DNA of 64,000 nt from Rhynchonema sp. JSB1_4 (taxonomy: Eukaryota > Nematoda > Chromadorea > Monhysterida > Xyalidae), in assembly GCA_030248065.1 (NCBI GenBank), contig JASAMV010007921.1:1-64000 (forward strand), in the 5' to 3' direction. Positions within the stretch are counted from its first letter, which is position 1; every line of letters begins with the position of its first letter. The notes beneath the pieces were generated by a model. That model had not been told where the DNA came from. It made no database searches and saw nothing but the letters and a program-made list of their open reading frames with translations. Below, piece after piece: positions 12,501-26,400 of this stretch. The translations under genes were made by a program, and so were the position numbers.

Positions 12501-13909
12501 CAAGTTTAGTATGGAGGGTAATTATTGGGCGTGGATGGAAGGGGTTCGAAGGTTGGTGTAGTTCATTTCAGCGGTCTGCCATTGTGCATCGAGTCTCGAG
12601 GCGCAGAGTGGTTTACCAGTCGACCGGGTGACAATGATTTCAAACTGTTCCTTACACGGCACTGGGAAAACGTTAGAAGTCAGGCATATGAAGTTACAGT
12701 GTTTGGGCGAGATTTGGTTTCAAATTTATTGGCCGGAGGGATCACCTGTGGATCGATTGTGTCACTGACGAATGTTTCGTGTTCCTACAGCAGGTTCATA
12801 TTCAGGTTTTTTGTGCTTCTTTAAAGGTGAAACATTAGTATTTTTTTATAGTTATTGTGCTGTTTATGGCTGTTTATGTGGAAACCATGACGCAGGTGTG
12901 CAGAGCTCGAAAGCTATTGGACACTGGTTTGTGGGGCGTCAGGTGCGGGAAGGTGTTCTGCGGCAGTAATTGGTTCTTATGGGACAGAACTGGACGAATG
13001 GTTGGTTTCTTGTCGCTTGGTGTCTTGTCGAGTATTAAACTTGTGAGAGGGAATTTGATTTTCAGGCTGACTGCGGCTGAAAATGTGGTCTGCGGGTAGA
13101 ATTTTGATCCTGGTGTGGTAAGGGCAGACTTGCGTTGAGTCCGGAAACCGGAATCCGGAAATATTTCCGGAAAACGGATTATTTTTGGATGTAAATTTCT
13201 GTGTTTTCCGGAAATATTTCCGGAGTCCGGAAATGTTTTGTATTTTTTGTATGGAAATTATTTCCGGTTTCCGGTTTTCGGACGGAGATGGGAGATCGAG
13301 TAATGTCGAAAAAGGCTGCCGGTAGAATTTTGGTCCTGGTGTGGTAAGGGCAGACTTGGCTTGAGTCCGGAAACCGGAATCCGGAAATATTTCCGGAAAA
13401 CGCATTATTTTTGGATGTAAATTTCTGTGTTTTCCGGAAATATTTCCGGAGTCGGGAAATGTTTTGTATTTTTTGTATGGATATTATTTCCGGTTTCCGG
13501 TTTTCGGATTTAATCTGAGTTCGCCCTTACTGAACGAGAAAATAGAATCAGTCATCTGCTTGGGTAGGTGATTTCCAAAACGGTGGATAATCTTTTTGCT
13601 GGCAATTTGCACCTTATTTCAAGAGAGCTGATGGGGCTGTCGAAAAAAGCTGGGAGAAAATGTTATTTAGAACTATATTTGGGGGTGGCCCTTGTTTCCA
13701 TAATGGTTTGAAGGTACGGAGTTTTGAATCTTGCGTTGCTGACTGTCCGTACAGGGAGATGGGAGATCGGGTGCCCCCCAGTCCTTGCCACCCAGTCCTA
13801 TCTTCAACTGAACGTTTCAAGTTACGAAATTGTGAATTGTGCTGTCCAAAATCTTGTTCAGATGCTCAGACAGGTCATTTTCATCGACTATTTGGCCATA
13901 ATTTATTAA
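9534..13909 (+). CDS. POT1-like: POT1-like telomeric single-strand DNA-binding protein (two OB folds)
   Basis: Candidate protection-of-telomeres protein. Exons: 9534-9589 (tentative), 9939-10113, 10180-10285, 10455-10547, then 12186-12311, 12385-12455, 12572-12793, 12896-12942 and 13755-13909. Within each block phases match. The join across 10548-12185 is unresolved (phase 1 out, phase 0 in), so a small exon is missing. Block one has a basic N-terminus and OB-fold strands TVGKIVSVDGCV and DASGLRLTVRAS, like POT1 OB1. Block two has VLCAISCGANKLVLQVIDGG, then EVTVFGRDLV and GGITCGSIVSLTNV. This matches the POT1 OB2 order of LxxVxDG, a long loop, VxVF and GxxxxxxN. Block two alone is 207 codons with a stop at 13907. 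It is short for vertebrate POT1 but similar to small nematode POT paralogues. Another OB-fold protein remains possible. Confidence 0.55.
12071..12224 (+). repeat. Tandem duplication of an acceptor site and exon start
   Basis: A 76-77 bp unit containing GTGACCTAAAGATGGGTTAC, TTGCAG and the first coding bases GACGAGGCTCGCGCAAAGAT occurs twice in direct tandem. The second copy runs on into the OB2-block exon starting at 12186. The first copy carries the same acceptor but is followed at once by GTGAGT. It could be a micro-exon, an alternative acceptor or a decoy. Confidence 0.85.
13119..13531. mobile_element. Inverted-repeat element with partial tandem duplication
   Basis: Ends GTAAGGGCAGACTT and AGTTCGCCCTTAC are inverted copies. 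Inside are palindromic words such as TCCGGAAATATTTCCGGA and CCGGAAACCGG. The left about 200 bp (from GGTAGAATTTTG) is present twice in tandem, at 13097 and 13319. It lies in the last intron of the POT1-like gene. No ORF with meaning. Confidence 0.75.
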
Positions 13910-14435
13910 TATTTGTTTACAATGGCTGTTTCATATTGTATATATAGTAACTGACATGCTGTGTTTATTGTTTGTCGACCAGTGTTGTTGGGTCAGATTT
14001 TTGGGCGGAGTTGTTTAACATTAGGATGTACTGGAGGTGGAATAAAGGGGGGGACCAATTGGATCCAACTGATCTGGTTATGATTGAAATATTTTTATAA
14101 ACTGTAATTTTTGGAGTTTGTCACTTGTTTCGGTATTATTATGTCAAGGGTGATTAAGACGGATTTATGCCATTCAATGCTGTTGATATTCAGTGGTTAT
14201 TGTTGCAATGGTGATTATGATAAACAACAACGACATTCAACATGGTTGTGCTGCGTGCATGATTTCATATGAAAGGTAGCCTCCGGGTTACTTAATCGCG
14301 AATGTTTCGCGGATACTTTGATGCAGTTTGTGGCTGTGACATTTTAGGGACGGGCTTGACGTGGGTTTTAGAATCGGTTGTGTGTATGGGGTTTCTGTAT
14401 TTATCAGGAACGATTACAGTAACCAATAAACAGCA
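13910..14435. other. Intergenic stretch between POT1-like and DDX11-like genes
   Basis: About 525 bp of AT-rich sequence with no ORF, repeat or RNA gene that I can support. By position it would hold the terminator of the first gene and the promoter of the second. I see no clear TATA box or poly(A) signal. Confidence 0.4.
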
Positions 14436-17400
14436 ATGGGAAGTTGTTTGTCAAGCTTCGAGCGTGGTGGTCGGCCGGAAAGCATGTGTTCCGCTCCTCC
14501 TCCGTATCAGCGCTATGAACAGTCATCGGCATGCGGATTCACAAACACGGCTGGTGGCGACAACATCGTTGGTGGGCAGAGCGCAACGGAGGACTTGAGC
14601 GCATCGGTTTGTTTCGTTGAAAACGAGAAGGGGGCCACAAATCAGTGGTGTTGTTGAGGAGCGGTAACTTTCGCAAAGGGAGTGGAATTTCGGAAAATTT
14701 TCGGCACATAGCCTCCGAAAATTAAAATTTTTCGAAACAGACGGCGGTGACTTCAAAAAGTGCAAAATTTTCAGCATTCGGGAACCTCGAAAATTCGGGG
14801 GTTTGGGGTTTTCAAAAAAAACCGAAAAATGTTCTAGGGTGATGTTTATGTAGGGCGACGCACATGCGGATTTGGCCCACATGGAGGCTGTCGGTGGTTG
14901 TGCGGAAACTCGACCGGGCAGAGGCTTCTGGTGCGCGGTGTGTGGTAAATTCAGCATCGACACGACCGTGGTTGGTTAGCTGTTATTTCAAATTAAAGTT
15001 TGAGTAGTAAGGTTCGATGAATAAGGCTGCTGATGGGTGCGTTGCGCAGACGTTAACTGTTGAATTGCCTAGTGTGGGTTTTATTGTTTTATTATGGTTA
15101 TTTCATTGCAGGAACGGACGACCACCGCCGGCGAATGTGTGCCTGTTGTGCGAGCGTTGGATCGTACTTCTGCGCAGACTACGGGAGGTACGCATGAGGA
15201 TGGTGGAGAGGATGAGGAGTCTTTGGATCGCATGCTGGTTGAGTTGCTGGTCTGTTATTAAAGGGGGTATCGGGGGCATTGCTTTTTTTTGTTCGGGGAA
15301 TGAAAGAACATTAGGTACTGATTTGCAGTTGCCATTTTTTTAGATATTGGTCCGTCGACCAGTTGGTCAAAGTTGTTAAAAAATTGTAGAGAGAAATGTG
15401 TTCGACATTGCGTTGTGGAATGCAATTGAGATTTGTGATCTGGCGTGTCAAATATTGAGAATGTCCGCTTTCAAATGATGTTTCCAGAACGGCTCTCCGT
15501 CGGACAGTGAGTCGGACAGTGAGAATCGGGCACTGCGCACTGTGCAAATCGGTTTACAAAGTCGGTTGAATGGACCGAGTCTTGGCATACACATGCGCAC
15601 ATGCGTTTACCACTACATGCTCCGTGAGTAATGATGGATAACGTTTAGCTTGTGCTTTTTTTGTTTCGAGCTCATTGTGATCTCTCTTGCGTTGTTAGAG
15701 AGGGGTTACCGGAGTAAGATTGTTGAATTCATAAAGAAATCGGGGGATATCTCCGTCGGATAGTGATTCGGACAGTGAGAATCGCGTACTGCGCACTGTG
15801 CAAATCGGTTTAGAAACTCGCTTGAATGGAACGAGTCTTGGCATACACATACGCACATGCGTTTACCACTACATGCGCCGTGAGTAATGATGGATAACGC
15901 TTAGCTTGTGCTTTTTTTTGTTTCGAGCTCATTGTGATATCTCTTGCGTTGTTAGAGAGGGGTTACCGGAGTAAGATTGTTGAATTCATAAAGAAATCGG
16001 GGGATATCCGCCGCGCAGATAACGGACGTCGTTGTGAAGGAAGCATGGAAGCCTACGTGTCGTGTGATGATACGGCGGAATGTGAGCTGGGAATCGAACA
16101 GGTTCTGTGGCTCTGTTTGAGGCATTTATTTTTGTTACGGTTTGTATTCCGGCTTGCTTCAAATTTTGTTACATTTCAGTTGGAGGCCATGTGGGGTTAC
16201 ACAGAAGGCGGCAAGCGGCGCAACAACACAATGTAAAGGTTGGTTATGCTTGGTGGAGGCAACGCTCTTTTTTGATTGCATTTTTGTATGGGAAGCGATT
16301 GATTATTATGTCTTTGTGTCAACTGTTCTTCCTGTTATTCTGTCTTTTCTTGCTTTCGTCGTGTATCACATTTTGGTGTCATTTTGTGTTGTTTTTCTTG
16401 TGTTTTTCTTTTTTTTGGGTTTGCTAGTAAAATGAATTGGTTTAAGTGGGGTGGGTGGAGCGTGATTTGGACATTATCTTTCTTTCCTTGCCGTTTCTTG
16501 CTGTTGTACTGTGTCGTATCTTTGTATGTCTTTGTTTCTTTTGTTGTCTTTGTTTCTTTCTTTGCTTGCCGTTTCTTGCTGTTGTACTGTGTCGTATCTT
16601 TGTATGTCTTTGTTTTTTTTGTTTCAGTGGGTGTGTGAAATGTTGAGTAATGTCCTTGAGAAAGAGAAATATTCATGTCCACAGCTGAATTTTCCTGAAA
16701 TTTCGCGTACGTATTCTCGACAATCAAAACATACAGCTGATATGGTGTGCTTATTTGTCATAAATGATACTAGGGGTTCTTATGTGGGTTCCTTTTTTTT
16801 AAGAGCTGCTGCTCTCCGTTAGAGCCCCGGTGGAAACGTTGGTGTATTTGTATGACGATTCAGATTTGTTTTATTGCTTTCTGTATCTTACTTTGTATGT
16901 TTCGCTGTGCGTTCTTGGCTCATTTTGCGTGTTGTTGCTTTCTGTATGTCACTTTGTATGTTTCGGTGTGCCTTCTTCGCTCATTTTGTTTGTTGTTGTC
17001 TTTTTTCTTATTTTGCTTACTGCTGTGTTTCTGTTTTTTTTCTTTGTCAGTAATTAAGTGTTATTTCTTGGCGGTTTGTAAATCATTTAGGCGTTTCTTT
17101 TGGATGTCTGGGTTTGGGTTCATGACAGGGTTTGCGTGTGGTATTTGCGTAATGGGGTAATTGCGTTTCTTTGAGATTATGGTTTGCGATTCATTGTATT
17201 TCTATTACCATACTTGCTTGTTGGTCGTTGGCGGTTCTTATCATTGCATGAGATTAAGGCGAGAAATGGCCTGTATGGTGCTCAAAGTAAAATACATAGG
17301 GTATCATGGTCAAAGAAGACATGTATATTGGAAAGGTTCAAGTTTGATGTGAAGTTCGTTTAATGAAACGAAACCACGTGAATCGGTGGGTATTTACGGT

Positions 17401-20400
17401 CATTTTGCCTTGTTTGGCAATGAATATATTCAACAATATTGAAATTGTTGCAGGCCTTGCTTAAATTTTCTTTCACTTTGAAAACGTATTGTGACTGGTT
17501 TGGTAATGGCCTGTGGTGGAGGTTGTGGAGCAGTCGGAATGGATCAGCAACCGAAACGAGTCATGTGCCGAAATGATGCTCAGTGCAGGACAGTTGACAT
17601 CGAGGGTTCGTTTGGTTATTTACGCACTGTTTTGAGCATGATGGATGGTGCGTTTTTATGCCACATTTCCACATAGGGCCTGTTTATTCCCTCACTCCCA
17701 TTAGCAGTGTTCGAAGCGGATTCATTTTTAATCGGGGGATCGGGATTGGGATCAAGAAAAGAGCTGTTCAAAAGGCACGGTCGTAGGCGGAGCGCTTAGA
17801 TATTTGAAAGCTGGACGTGCTAGTCGCGGAAACTTTGTCTGATTTGTCGCCCACCATGACAACATTTCCTCGAAACTGAGTCCCTTTGTTCGATAGAATT
17901 TTGTGTAACCATTCAATTCTAGCTGGGCTTGTTGATTGGTGGTGCTTGCGGTTTCATCACACTTGGAATCAGCCGTCGAGCACCTTTTAGGGCGCGGCCG
18001 TGGTTGTATATGTTCAACAATCGTCACCCGTTTGCATGGCCGCAGTTGCGCGTTGTTTGCTGGTCACTTGAAAGATTATTTAGCCATTGCACAGAAAAAA
18101 TGAACCAATCACCGCTGTCCTACTGTAGTCTGCGACGTTCGTTCGACGCTGATGGGTTAAGTTTTCTTCTGTTGCAGTCAAACAAATGTTTCGAGTGACT
18201 GGCAAAGTGTGATCCGCAAGTGGGGTTATGCAATCGCGGGGCGATTGTTGGACATATACAATATTTTTCTGACCCGCCACCCGCGGCCGGGTTTGCATCG
18301 CCGCGCCGTTACAACAGCTTGGCGAATTATGATTGCATAATTTTTAACTTTTTTTAAAAAAAATTTAATCCCGATCTCATTCAGAACTGTTTCAAAAACG
18401 CCGTCGTCGTGACTCGGCTGCCGTAGCTGATGCTGACAAGAGCTGCAATGTGGTCGGGGCTGTGCGGTCCGCGGACAAAGTGGTTGATGGTTTGTATGAC
18501 TAAATATACATTAGTTGGCGTAAAAAATCGTTTTTTTCCAAAAAGCCAAAAAAGTGTTTTTCCGACATCAGAATAATTTTGTGTTTATTTTTATGTGGCA
18601 CTTTTTCGGCTTTTGATGGAAAAAAATGACTATTGATGTTATTCTTTTATTGGGCTGCTGGGTTTGCAGCCCGACGCGAATCGTACATGAAGCGTCGGCC
18701 GCAGTTGCGCACGGTGGAGAAGACTGGTGCAGTCGATTTGCTGTGGGCGTCTGACCACGGTAGGTTCGGAGGTGCATATTTTGTCTATTTGTGGTGGAAT
18801 TATGGATTAGGAAAAGGGGAAACAGATCATTCGATGAAATATAGGTCGATTGACAAGCGAGAAGCAGCATACACACGGAACGAAAACAGCTGCCAGTGTG
18901 TTGGGTTGCTCGCAGTCTGAGTTTTCAGCGCAAAGCCAGTCTGCAGAGACGGTGGGCGGCTTGTCGCAGAGCACTACCACAATGGACACTACGACAGTCG
19001 ATGGGAGCGGTGGTACGTTTATTATTCGCTTTGAATTTCAAATTAATGTTTGTACAGAACAGCGGTGACCTGTGTTCTGGTCGGGTTGTCAGGTACCAGC
19101 GTATTTCGGCACATTCATCACATATGTTTGTATCAATTTGCGGGGCTACGTGGTTATGATTTAGTTGTACGCAGTTAAGGCATCGGGAATTCGGTTCTAA
19201 TTAAGATTGAGGGGTTTATTTTCAGAGAGTGATGATTGCGAGGAGGGTGAGGACGTTGGTGATGGTTCGACTATCATAAAAACCAATCCAAGTGCTGTGG
19301 ATCTGTTGGACGGCGTTGGGTTCGAGGGTTAGTGAGCAACGAAGGAGGCGGTGTTGTAAAAAAATTTCTCGCTGTATTGAAGAAGATCGGGAACAGGCTT
19401 CGTACATAATATAAAAAGAACGGGTGGAGCATTTTCTAGAAAGGGTTTTGTCAATGTGGCTGAGTAAAGAAGAATGTATGGTTTTGTAGGTTTTGAAATT
19501 TCTGTCGGGCAAGTACCGGAGTTGCGTGGTCGTCCGTGGCGAGTTGCAATTTCGCCGGATAAAATCAAACGAATCGCAGTGGCTGGTGCTGTTGTTCACG
19601 CAAATACGACCAAAGGACCGCTGTATCCACATCAACTGGACGCACTGAACGACGTTGGTGGCTGTATGTATTTTTGTCGGTTGGGGAAAGTGTTCAGTGT
19701 GGTCACGCCTGCGTTGGGTAAAGTCACTTTGGTTCGTAGAGCCGTTTTGTTTTTGTCGGGCTTTGTATGATTCTTATGATAGGGCGGTTATGTGATCATA
19801 GTACGCGCGTGCAACCAGTGGAGAGGAATTAAATTTTATTTTGGAAAAAATTTTTTTCGAAAATCGTTTTTATTTGTTTTTATAATGATGCACCAAACCA
19901 TTGGCTGAATGTCAGCGGTGTGATAGGTGCAAAGATGATGTTTAGGAGAGGGAAGTCACCATGCAAAAGGAGGTGTGGTGCTGTCTGGGTGTAAATGTGG
20001 TCTTGGGAAGTTGCAGATCTGTCGGGCTGCGGTTGGTCCACGTCACGGATTGAAAGTGTACGGATTACGAGCGCCGACTGGATCGGGAAAGACGAAGGTT
20101 TTCATTGAGGCGTTGGGCGCGGGTTCGTTGAAGGGTTACGTTTAGGTTATTTTTCCATTTCAGTAATCATTATTAGTGTTGCGTTTTTAGTACAAAACGC
20201 TGCTCGGACGCGACAGGCAAACGGTGAATCTGTTGAGGTGAACAAAAACATCTTCGCATCTCAAACACACGCGCAGGTGAATAATGTTGTCGATGAGTTG
20301 CGACACAGCCCTTATGGTCGTCAACGGTTGGTGTAAAGATGGAAACACGGACGCTTTTCTGCCTTCTAGAATAAAAATTACTGGCGGTTAATTCATAAGC

Positions 20401-23400
20401 GCGAATAGTGTTGAACGGTACTTTTGTCAGGTTCGTGGTACTTGGTGGTCGTGAACGATTGTGCATAAACGCAGACAATCGGGGTGCAAATCTACACGAC
20501 GGATGCGCGATGTTACGGCAAAACATCACGGAGTTGCCGAATGGTGACCGTAAGGTTGTTGTTGTTGACACTGTTGGTGTTGGTCGTCGGTGTAGGTTAC
20601 GATGGAAATAAGTATCGCAGTTTTTTTGCCACTGTGTTTCAGACTGGATGCGCGTATTTCGACAACACAAAGCGTGATTGGGGGCCGAGTGTGGATGTCC
20701 GAAAACAACTGGAGCGATTGCTAGGAGAGGAGGAGTACATACCAGGGTACTTACTCTCTGAGATGGTCGCCATAGCGAATGCGTTGCCGGAAGGAAAGCG
20801 CTTTTGTCCGTACTATCTGAATCGGCGTCTTCTTGACAACAAAGTGTCCAATGTGATGACTGTGTATCAGAATCTACAGAGTACGTTGTGATGAGCACTG
20901 CAGTTCATCTAAGATTGTGAAAGGAAACTGGAATCGATAATAGCTATTCCGAAAGTTTGGAACGGCCTATTGGTGTCAGAATAGTGTTTCAAATTTTTTA
21001 ATTTTTTCAATAATGGGTAAACTTGAAGGTAGCTGTGAAAGATCAAAAAAGCGTTGCTATTTTCAGAGGGAAATTTAAGTGACATTCCTGTTTTGTGCGG
21101 GAAATCTGGGGGAAATAACGCCATTTCCCGTGGGAAATTTCGCGTTTTTGCGTATTTCGCGCGGGAAATTTCTCGCGGGAAATAGGCCTTTTCGCGCAAT
21201 TTCCGGTCCTTCAAAATTGTGAAAGCCATTTTCCGCGACATTTCGCATGGTTCAAAATTCGAAACTTGTATTTTCCGGAAGAATTCCTGAACGCTTGCAG
21301 AAAAGGGGAAATTTCGGGAACTTTTCGCGTCGTTCAAAAAGATTTGGCGCGCGAGCCCTACGTGAGATTAGGGCCGAGAATCATGGTATCGAAAGTTTGT
21401 TTCTATCGGTCCAATATCAAGTGCTGTCGAAGGATTGTTAAAGGGCTCCGGAGTTAGCGGAAGGAAGGGTAGCAGGAGTTGTGGCTTGCACCAAGAAATG
21501 GCGAATCTCAAGGGAGCTTAACGTTTGTGCATGACATATGCTGTCAGAGTGCTTTCCATGTATGTATAACACTGCGCTGTGCTGTCTTTCCTTCGGTTGT
21601 GTCCCGAGGCGTTTAGTGAGCACGTTTAAAGGTGCTGGTGAACAACCCTTCGACCGCACTTGATCTTGAGGGTAGTATATATAAACAAAGTTTGGACATC
21701 GTGTTACTCGACCCTAATCTGGCCAGCCGATTCGTTGCTTTCTGATGTTTCACGGGCACGTTGAAGTCTGCACCTGGTGACGTATCACAGCAGCGTTTCA
21801 ATTTTTTTGGTTTTTTTCACCAGGTGCAAACTTCAGTGTGGCCGTGAAACATCAGGAAGCAACCAAGCGGCTCGCCATTTTAGGGTCGAGTAACACGATG
21901 TCGAAACTTTGTTTATATATTCTACCCCCTAGATCAAGCTCGGTCAAAGGGTTGTTGACCAGCAGCTTTAAGGGAAACATCATTACAGACAGACTGGCGC
22001 AGAAACAGGCCGGTATTCGCTTGCAGGGATGTAACATCGTAATTGACGAGGTTAGAATGATTACGGTTGGCTGTTGAGTTTCTAACGATGGAAATGGTTA
22101 ATTCGTGTGCTGATTGAACTGGCATGGGTGCAGTTTTGGTCTTTTTTTTAAAAAAGCGTGCTGATTGAACTGGCATGGGTGCAGTTTTGGTCTTTTTTAA
22201 AAAAAAACAATCTGTGTTTGCTGTTGTAGGCACACAATCATTTGACGCCGCAATATACCGTAAAAAACGTCGAAATCACGAACGTTAAGATTGAAGAACA
22301 TTTGTCGGCGCTGAAACATTACGGTTAGATTGATTGATGCATTTATGACGTGGTATAGTCCAGCCACGAACTCATGAGACCACTTTTTATTGAAATTGGC
22401 TTGTGCGGATCCAACGATGTTCCGGTTCCACGTATTTCGGAAAAGAAAGAGAAACGCACATATTTTTAAAAAACACGTTCTCCACTCGGTGCGTAAATTC
22501 CCTTTTGACTCCCAAAACATTTGTGTGGTGAACAACGCTGCTGTTCGCGTGCGTAAGGACGCAACAAATTGAGGTCAGCCAGCTGGAACTTGTCATCATC
22601 TCCTTCAGCTAATTTCTTTCTTTTGTTTGCGAAAACACGTGTAGTCCAGCCACGAACTCATGAGACCACTTTTTATTGAAATTGGCTTGTGCGGATCCAA
22701 CGATGTTCCGGTTCCACGTATTTCGGAAAAGAAAGAGAAACGCACATATTTTTAAAAAACACGCTCTCCACTCGGTGCGTAAATTCCCTTTTGACTCCCA
22801 AAACATTTGTGTGGTGAACAACGCTGCTGTTCGCGTAAGGACGCAACAAATTGAGGTCAGCCAGCTGGAACTTGTCATCATCTCCCTCAGCTAATTTCTT
22901 TCTTTTGTTTGCGAAAACACGTGTATCTGGGGGCCCGTATCTGGAGCATTTTTGAATGCGGCCAAGCAAGCTTTAAAAAAAGTCGTCTCATGTGCTGGTT
23001 GCTGGACTATACTTTTGGGTGAGGGGGGAAGGTTATTTTTTTAAGTACAGTAAAATGGAAAATTTTTGACGTGTATATTTACAGTTGAGTTGCATGAGTG
23101 ATTTCAGTGAATGGGGACATAGAATGTTGTATGCGATGCAGACATGGAAAACTCCAATGTTTAGGTCTGGAAAGGTGTGCCCCAGGCGGATGGATAGGCA
23201 CGGTGTTAAAACTGTCTAAGGGGTGCTGGGCATTGAGTGGGTGGTGAGGGGGTGCCTAGATCAATGTATGTAGGATTGTCGTGCAGATTTTCGCACGCGA
23301 GCTGTGGAAATGTGTGGAAAAGTCCGAAAAGGTCTGTAAAGGCATTTATATGGTTATAGATATGGGTAGAATTCGCCTGGGTCACACCTTTTCGGAGATA

Positions 23401-26400
23401 CACGTTGGAGTTTTCGGTGTGGGATGATTTCTTTTTGGTGCAGGGCGGTATGGGTTTTTTGTAGATATTGAAAACGGTTCGTTTCAGTACGATGGGCGGG
23501 TCAAACGCTTTGTCGTAAGGATTTCAATTTGACGGATGACAGCAAATCGCACATTTCAACTTATTCCTGTGCCCTTAAAACCATCATTCGTGTTTTCGCG
23601 TTCTTTGGACCATGGATGGAGGAAATCGTGTACAAGCATCCGCTAAGCGAGGTTTGTGAGTTTTTGTTATGCGTGACATACCTAGGATTAGAAAGTATTC
23701 TGGGCGAAGATTCGCTTGTTTCTCTCAGGACTTTTTTTGCTAATGAGGTGAGCTTCAGATACGCTGCAAATGTCTATGTAGCATTTAAGAATAGTTACGA
23801 ATTGTTAAAAAAAACTGTTCATTTGAGTATTACAGCTCAGTGGTACTGCAACACACGGTGGAATGGACGCCCAACTGAGATCAACGCCACAGCGTGTGCA
23901 ACGGGATCCAGGCAAAAACTACGAGCTGTACATGTGTGGCGAGGCGTTCCTGGAACAATGTCGACCCAGAGGAGCACCATATTCAGCTGCGCCGTTTGAA
24001 ACTTCACAGTTGTCTCAATTGCAGGTTGATATGATTACAAATTCTTTGTGGTTGTAGTTGATATTGTTATATATATGAGTGTTGAATTGTGTTTAGGTGG
24101 ATTCTGATTTTGTACGTTGTTTTACTACACAGGAAGCAGTTACGACCGTTGATGATTACAAACGAACCGGTATTGGGTTGACAGCATACCAGGCGCATGC
24201 CCGGTTGAAAGACCGGCTGGAATCAGTCGGTGTCGCTGCAGATGCCGCACGCACCATTGATGAGTCGCATCCGGCCCATTTAACGAAGGCTCTTGATTGG
24301 TTTCGGCAATTTGTGGATGTTGCACATCGGATGATTGACGCGCCAGACGCTTTCAGGTTGGTCATATTTACCAGCGTCAGCAGTATACAGTTTAATGTAG
24401 AGCAGTGGTGCAATATATATTGTAGAAATTTAATTTGATGCTGATTGGATTGGCTTGTAAGCAGTGTTCGAACGGGATCCCGATCCCGATCCCGGGATGC
24501 TGGGCCCTTTTTATGATCCCGATTCCGATCCCGATCGCGGCATTTTGAAAAAGAGAATGCCGATCGCGATCCCGCCCAAAAAAGTATCAGGATGGGGATT
24601 AAGTTTTGAGACCAAAAAGTAAAAGAATTATGCAATTATAATTGGCCAAGCTGTTGTAAGGGCGCGGCCATGGAAACGCGGGCGCGGGTCGCGGGTCAAA
24701 AAAAAGTTCGTGATCCTGGCGATCCCGATCCGGCCCAAAAAAGTACCGGCATGGGGATTAAGTTTTGAGACCAAAAAGCAAAAGAATTGTGCAATTATAA
24801 TTCGCCAAGCTGTTGTAAGGGCGCGGCCATGCAAAGACGGCCGCGGGTCGCGGGTAAAAAAATGCTCTATATGTCCAACAACCGCTCCGTGTTTGCATGC
24901 CGCACTTGCGGATCGCGGTTTACGGGTGACTTGAAGCGTTTGTTTCGCTGAGCCAACGTCGCAGACTGCCGTAGCACAGCGGTGATTGGTTCATTTTTTA
25001 TGTGTGATAGCTAAATAAATGTTTCAAGTGATCCGCAAATCGCGACCCGCAAGTGCGACCATGCAAACGGGGTCATGGGACATAGAATTATTGCTGACCC
25101 GCGGCCCAGAATCGTGTTTGCGTGGCCGCGGCCCCAAGAGGTGTTCGACGGCTGATTCCAAGCGTGATGAAACCGCGGGCACTACCGATCGCGAACAAAA
25201 CGAGCTAGAAGTGAACGGTTACACAAAACTGCTTCAAACGAAGGGACTCAGTTTCGAAGAAATGTTGTCATGATGTGCAAGAAATGAGACAAAGTTTCTG
25301 CGACTGGCACGTTTAGCTTTCAAAGACCTAAGCGCTCCCCCTACGAGCGTACCTATTGAACAGCTCTTTTCTAGTGCAGCTGATTTGTTTGATGACAAAA
25401 GGTACTGCTTGAAACCATAGAATGCTGCAATGCTTGTCTTTTTCTCAAGGGCTTTGCCAATGATTGACCAGAATTATGATCTTTGAACTTATCGGTCATC
25501 AGCTATTATCGATTTTCAATCGGGTTTAATCACTGTTTCGGGTGTTTATCCATGTGTGATAAACATGTTTCATGGTTGTTTGTGACATTAACTTGCATCT
25601 TATGCATAAAATGATAAAAAAAACAATTGCTTTTGGACTATCTGGTCAATCCCGATGCCGATCCCGGGATCCCGGGTTTTGAAAACGGGTATTCCGATCC
25701 CGATCCGGGTCCCGACAATTTCTTGATCCCAATCGCGATCCCGGGATTAAAAATGAATCCGTTCGAACAGTGCTTGTAAGGGGGGTTTCATTATTGTTTG
25801 TGAGATATGGGGTGACTTATGGGATTGAGTGTGAGATGGTAACGGGATTTTTGAGACAGAGTACATTTGATAACGAACCTACGGTTTGCAGGGTTACTTT
25901 GGTTGAAGAAGACAAAGTTATGGACTCGATTGATAAAGGGCTGGTTACATCGAATCAGCGTGCTCCGCGTTTGGTGACGTTGTACTTAGACTGCACAAGT
26001 CCACATGTGGTTTGTTGTCTTTGTTTTGTGTCAAGTGTTTGTGGGATCACTGTTCATTGGTACGTGTCCTCCTTATGGTGCACAAGTTTTAAGTGTAGGA
26101 AAAGTTTTCGGACTTACTAGAACATATCGAACATATCATGTTTCACATCTATGTATTATTATTATGTCCATGGTTAGGAGTTATAGATGGAGGTATCGTC
26201 TGTATGTGAGACGAGGCGCGTGTTGAGACGCGTAATTCTTGCAAGACGGTTTCCGCATGGAACAGATGAATTTTGCATGATTATGCTGCGGCCGGCAAAC
26301 GTATTATTCTGTCTGTATTCAGGCCTTCCATGATTCATTCGAGCTTGCAAATTTCGTTGTGCTGACGTCAGCGACGCTTGAAGACGAGGATGCTCTGCGT

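Noticed and set aside
16107..17057. Runs of long hydrophobic frames as membrane proteins
   Set aside because: They follow from T-rich low-complexity DNA with direct repeats inside an intron; several frames are open at once.
22197..22969. Minus-strand ORFs of 70-112 codons
   Set aside because: They are duplicated exactly with the tandem MITE copies and recur in part at 49.2 kb, so they are repeat shadows.
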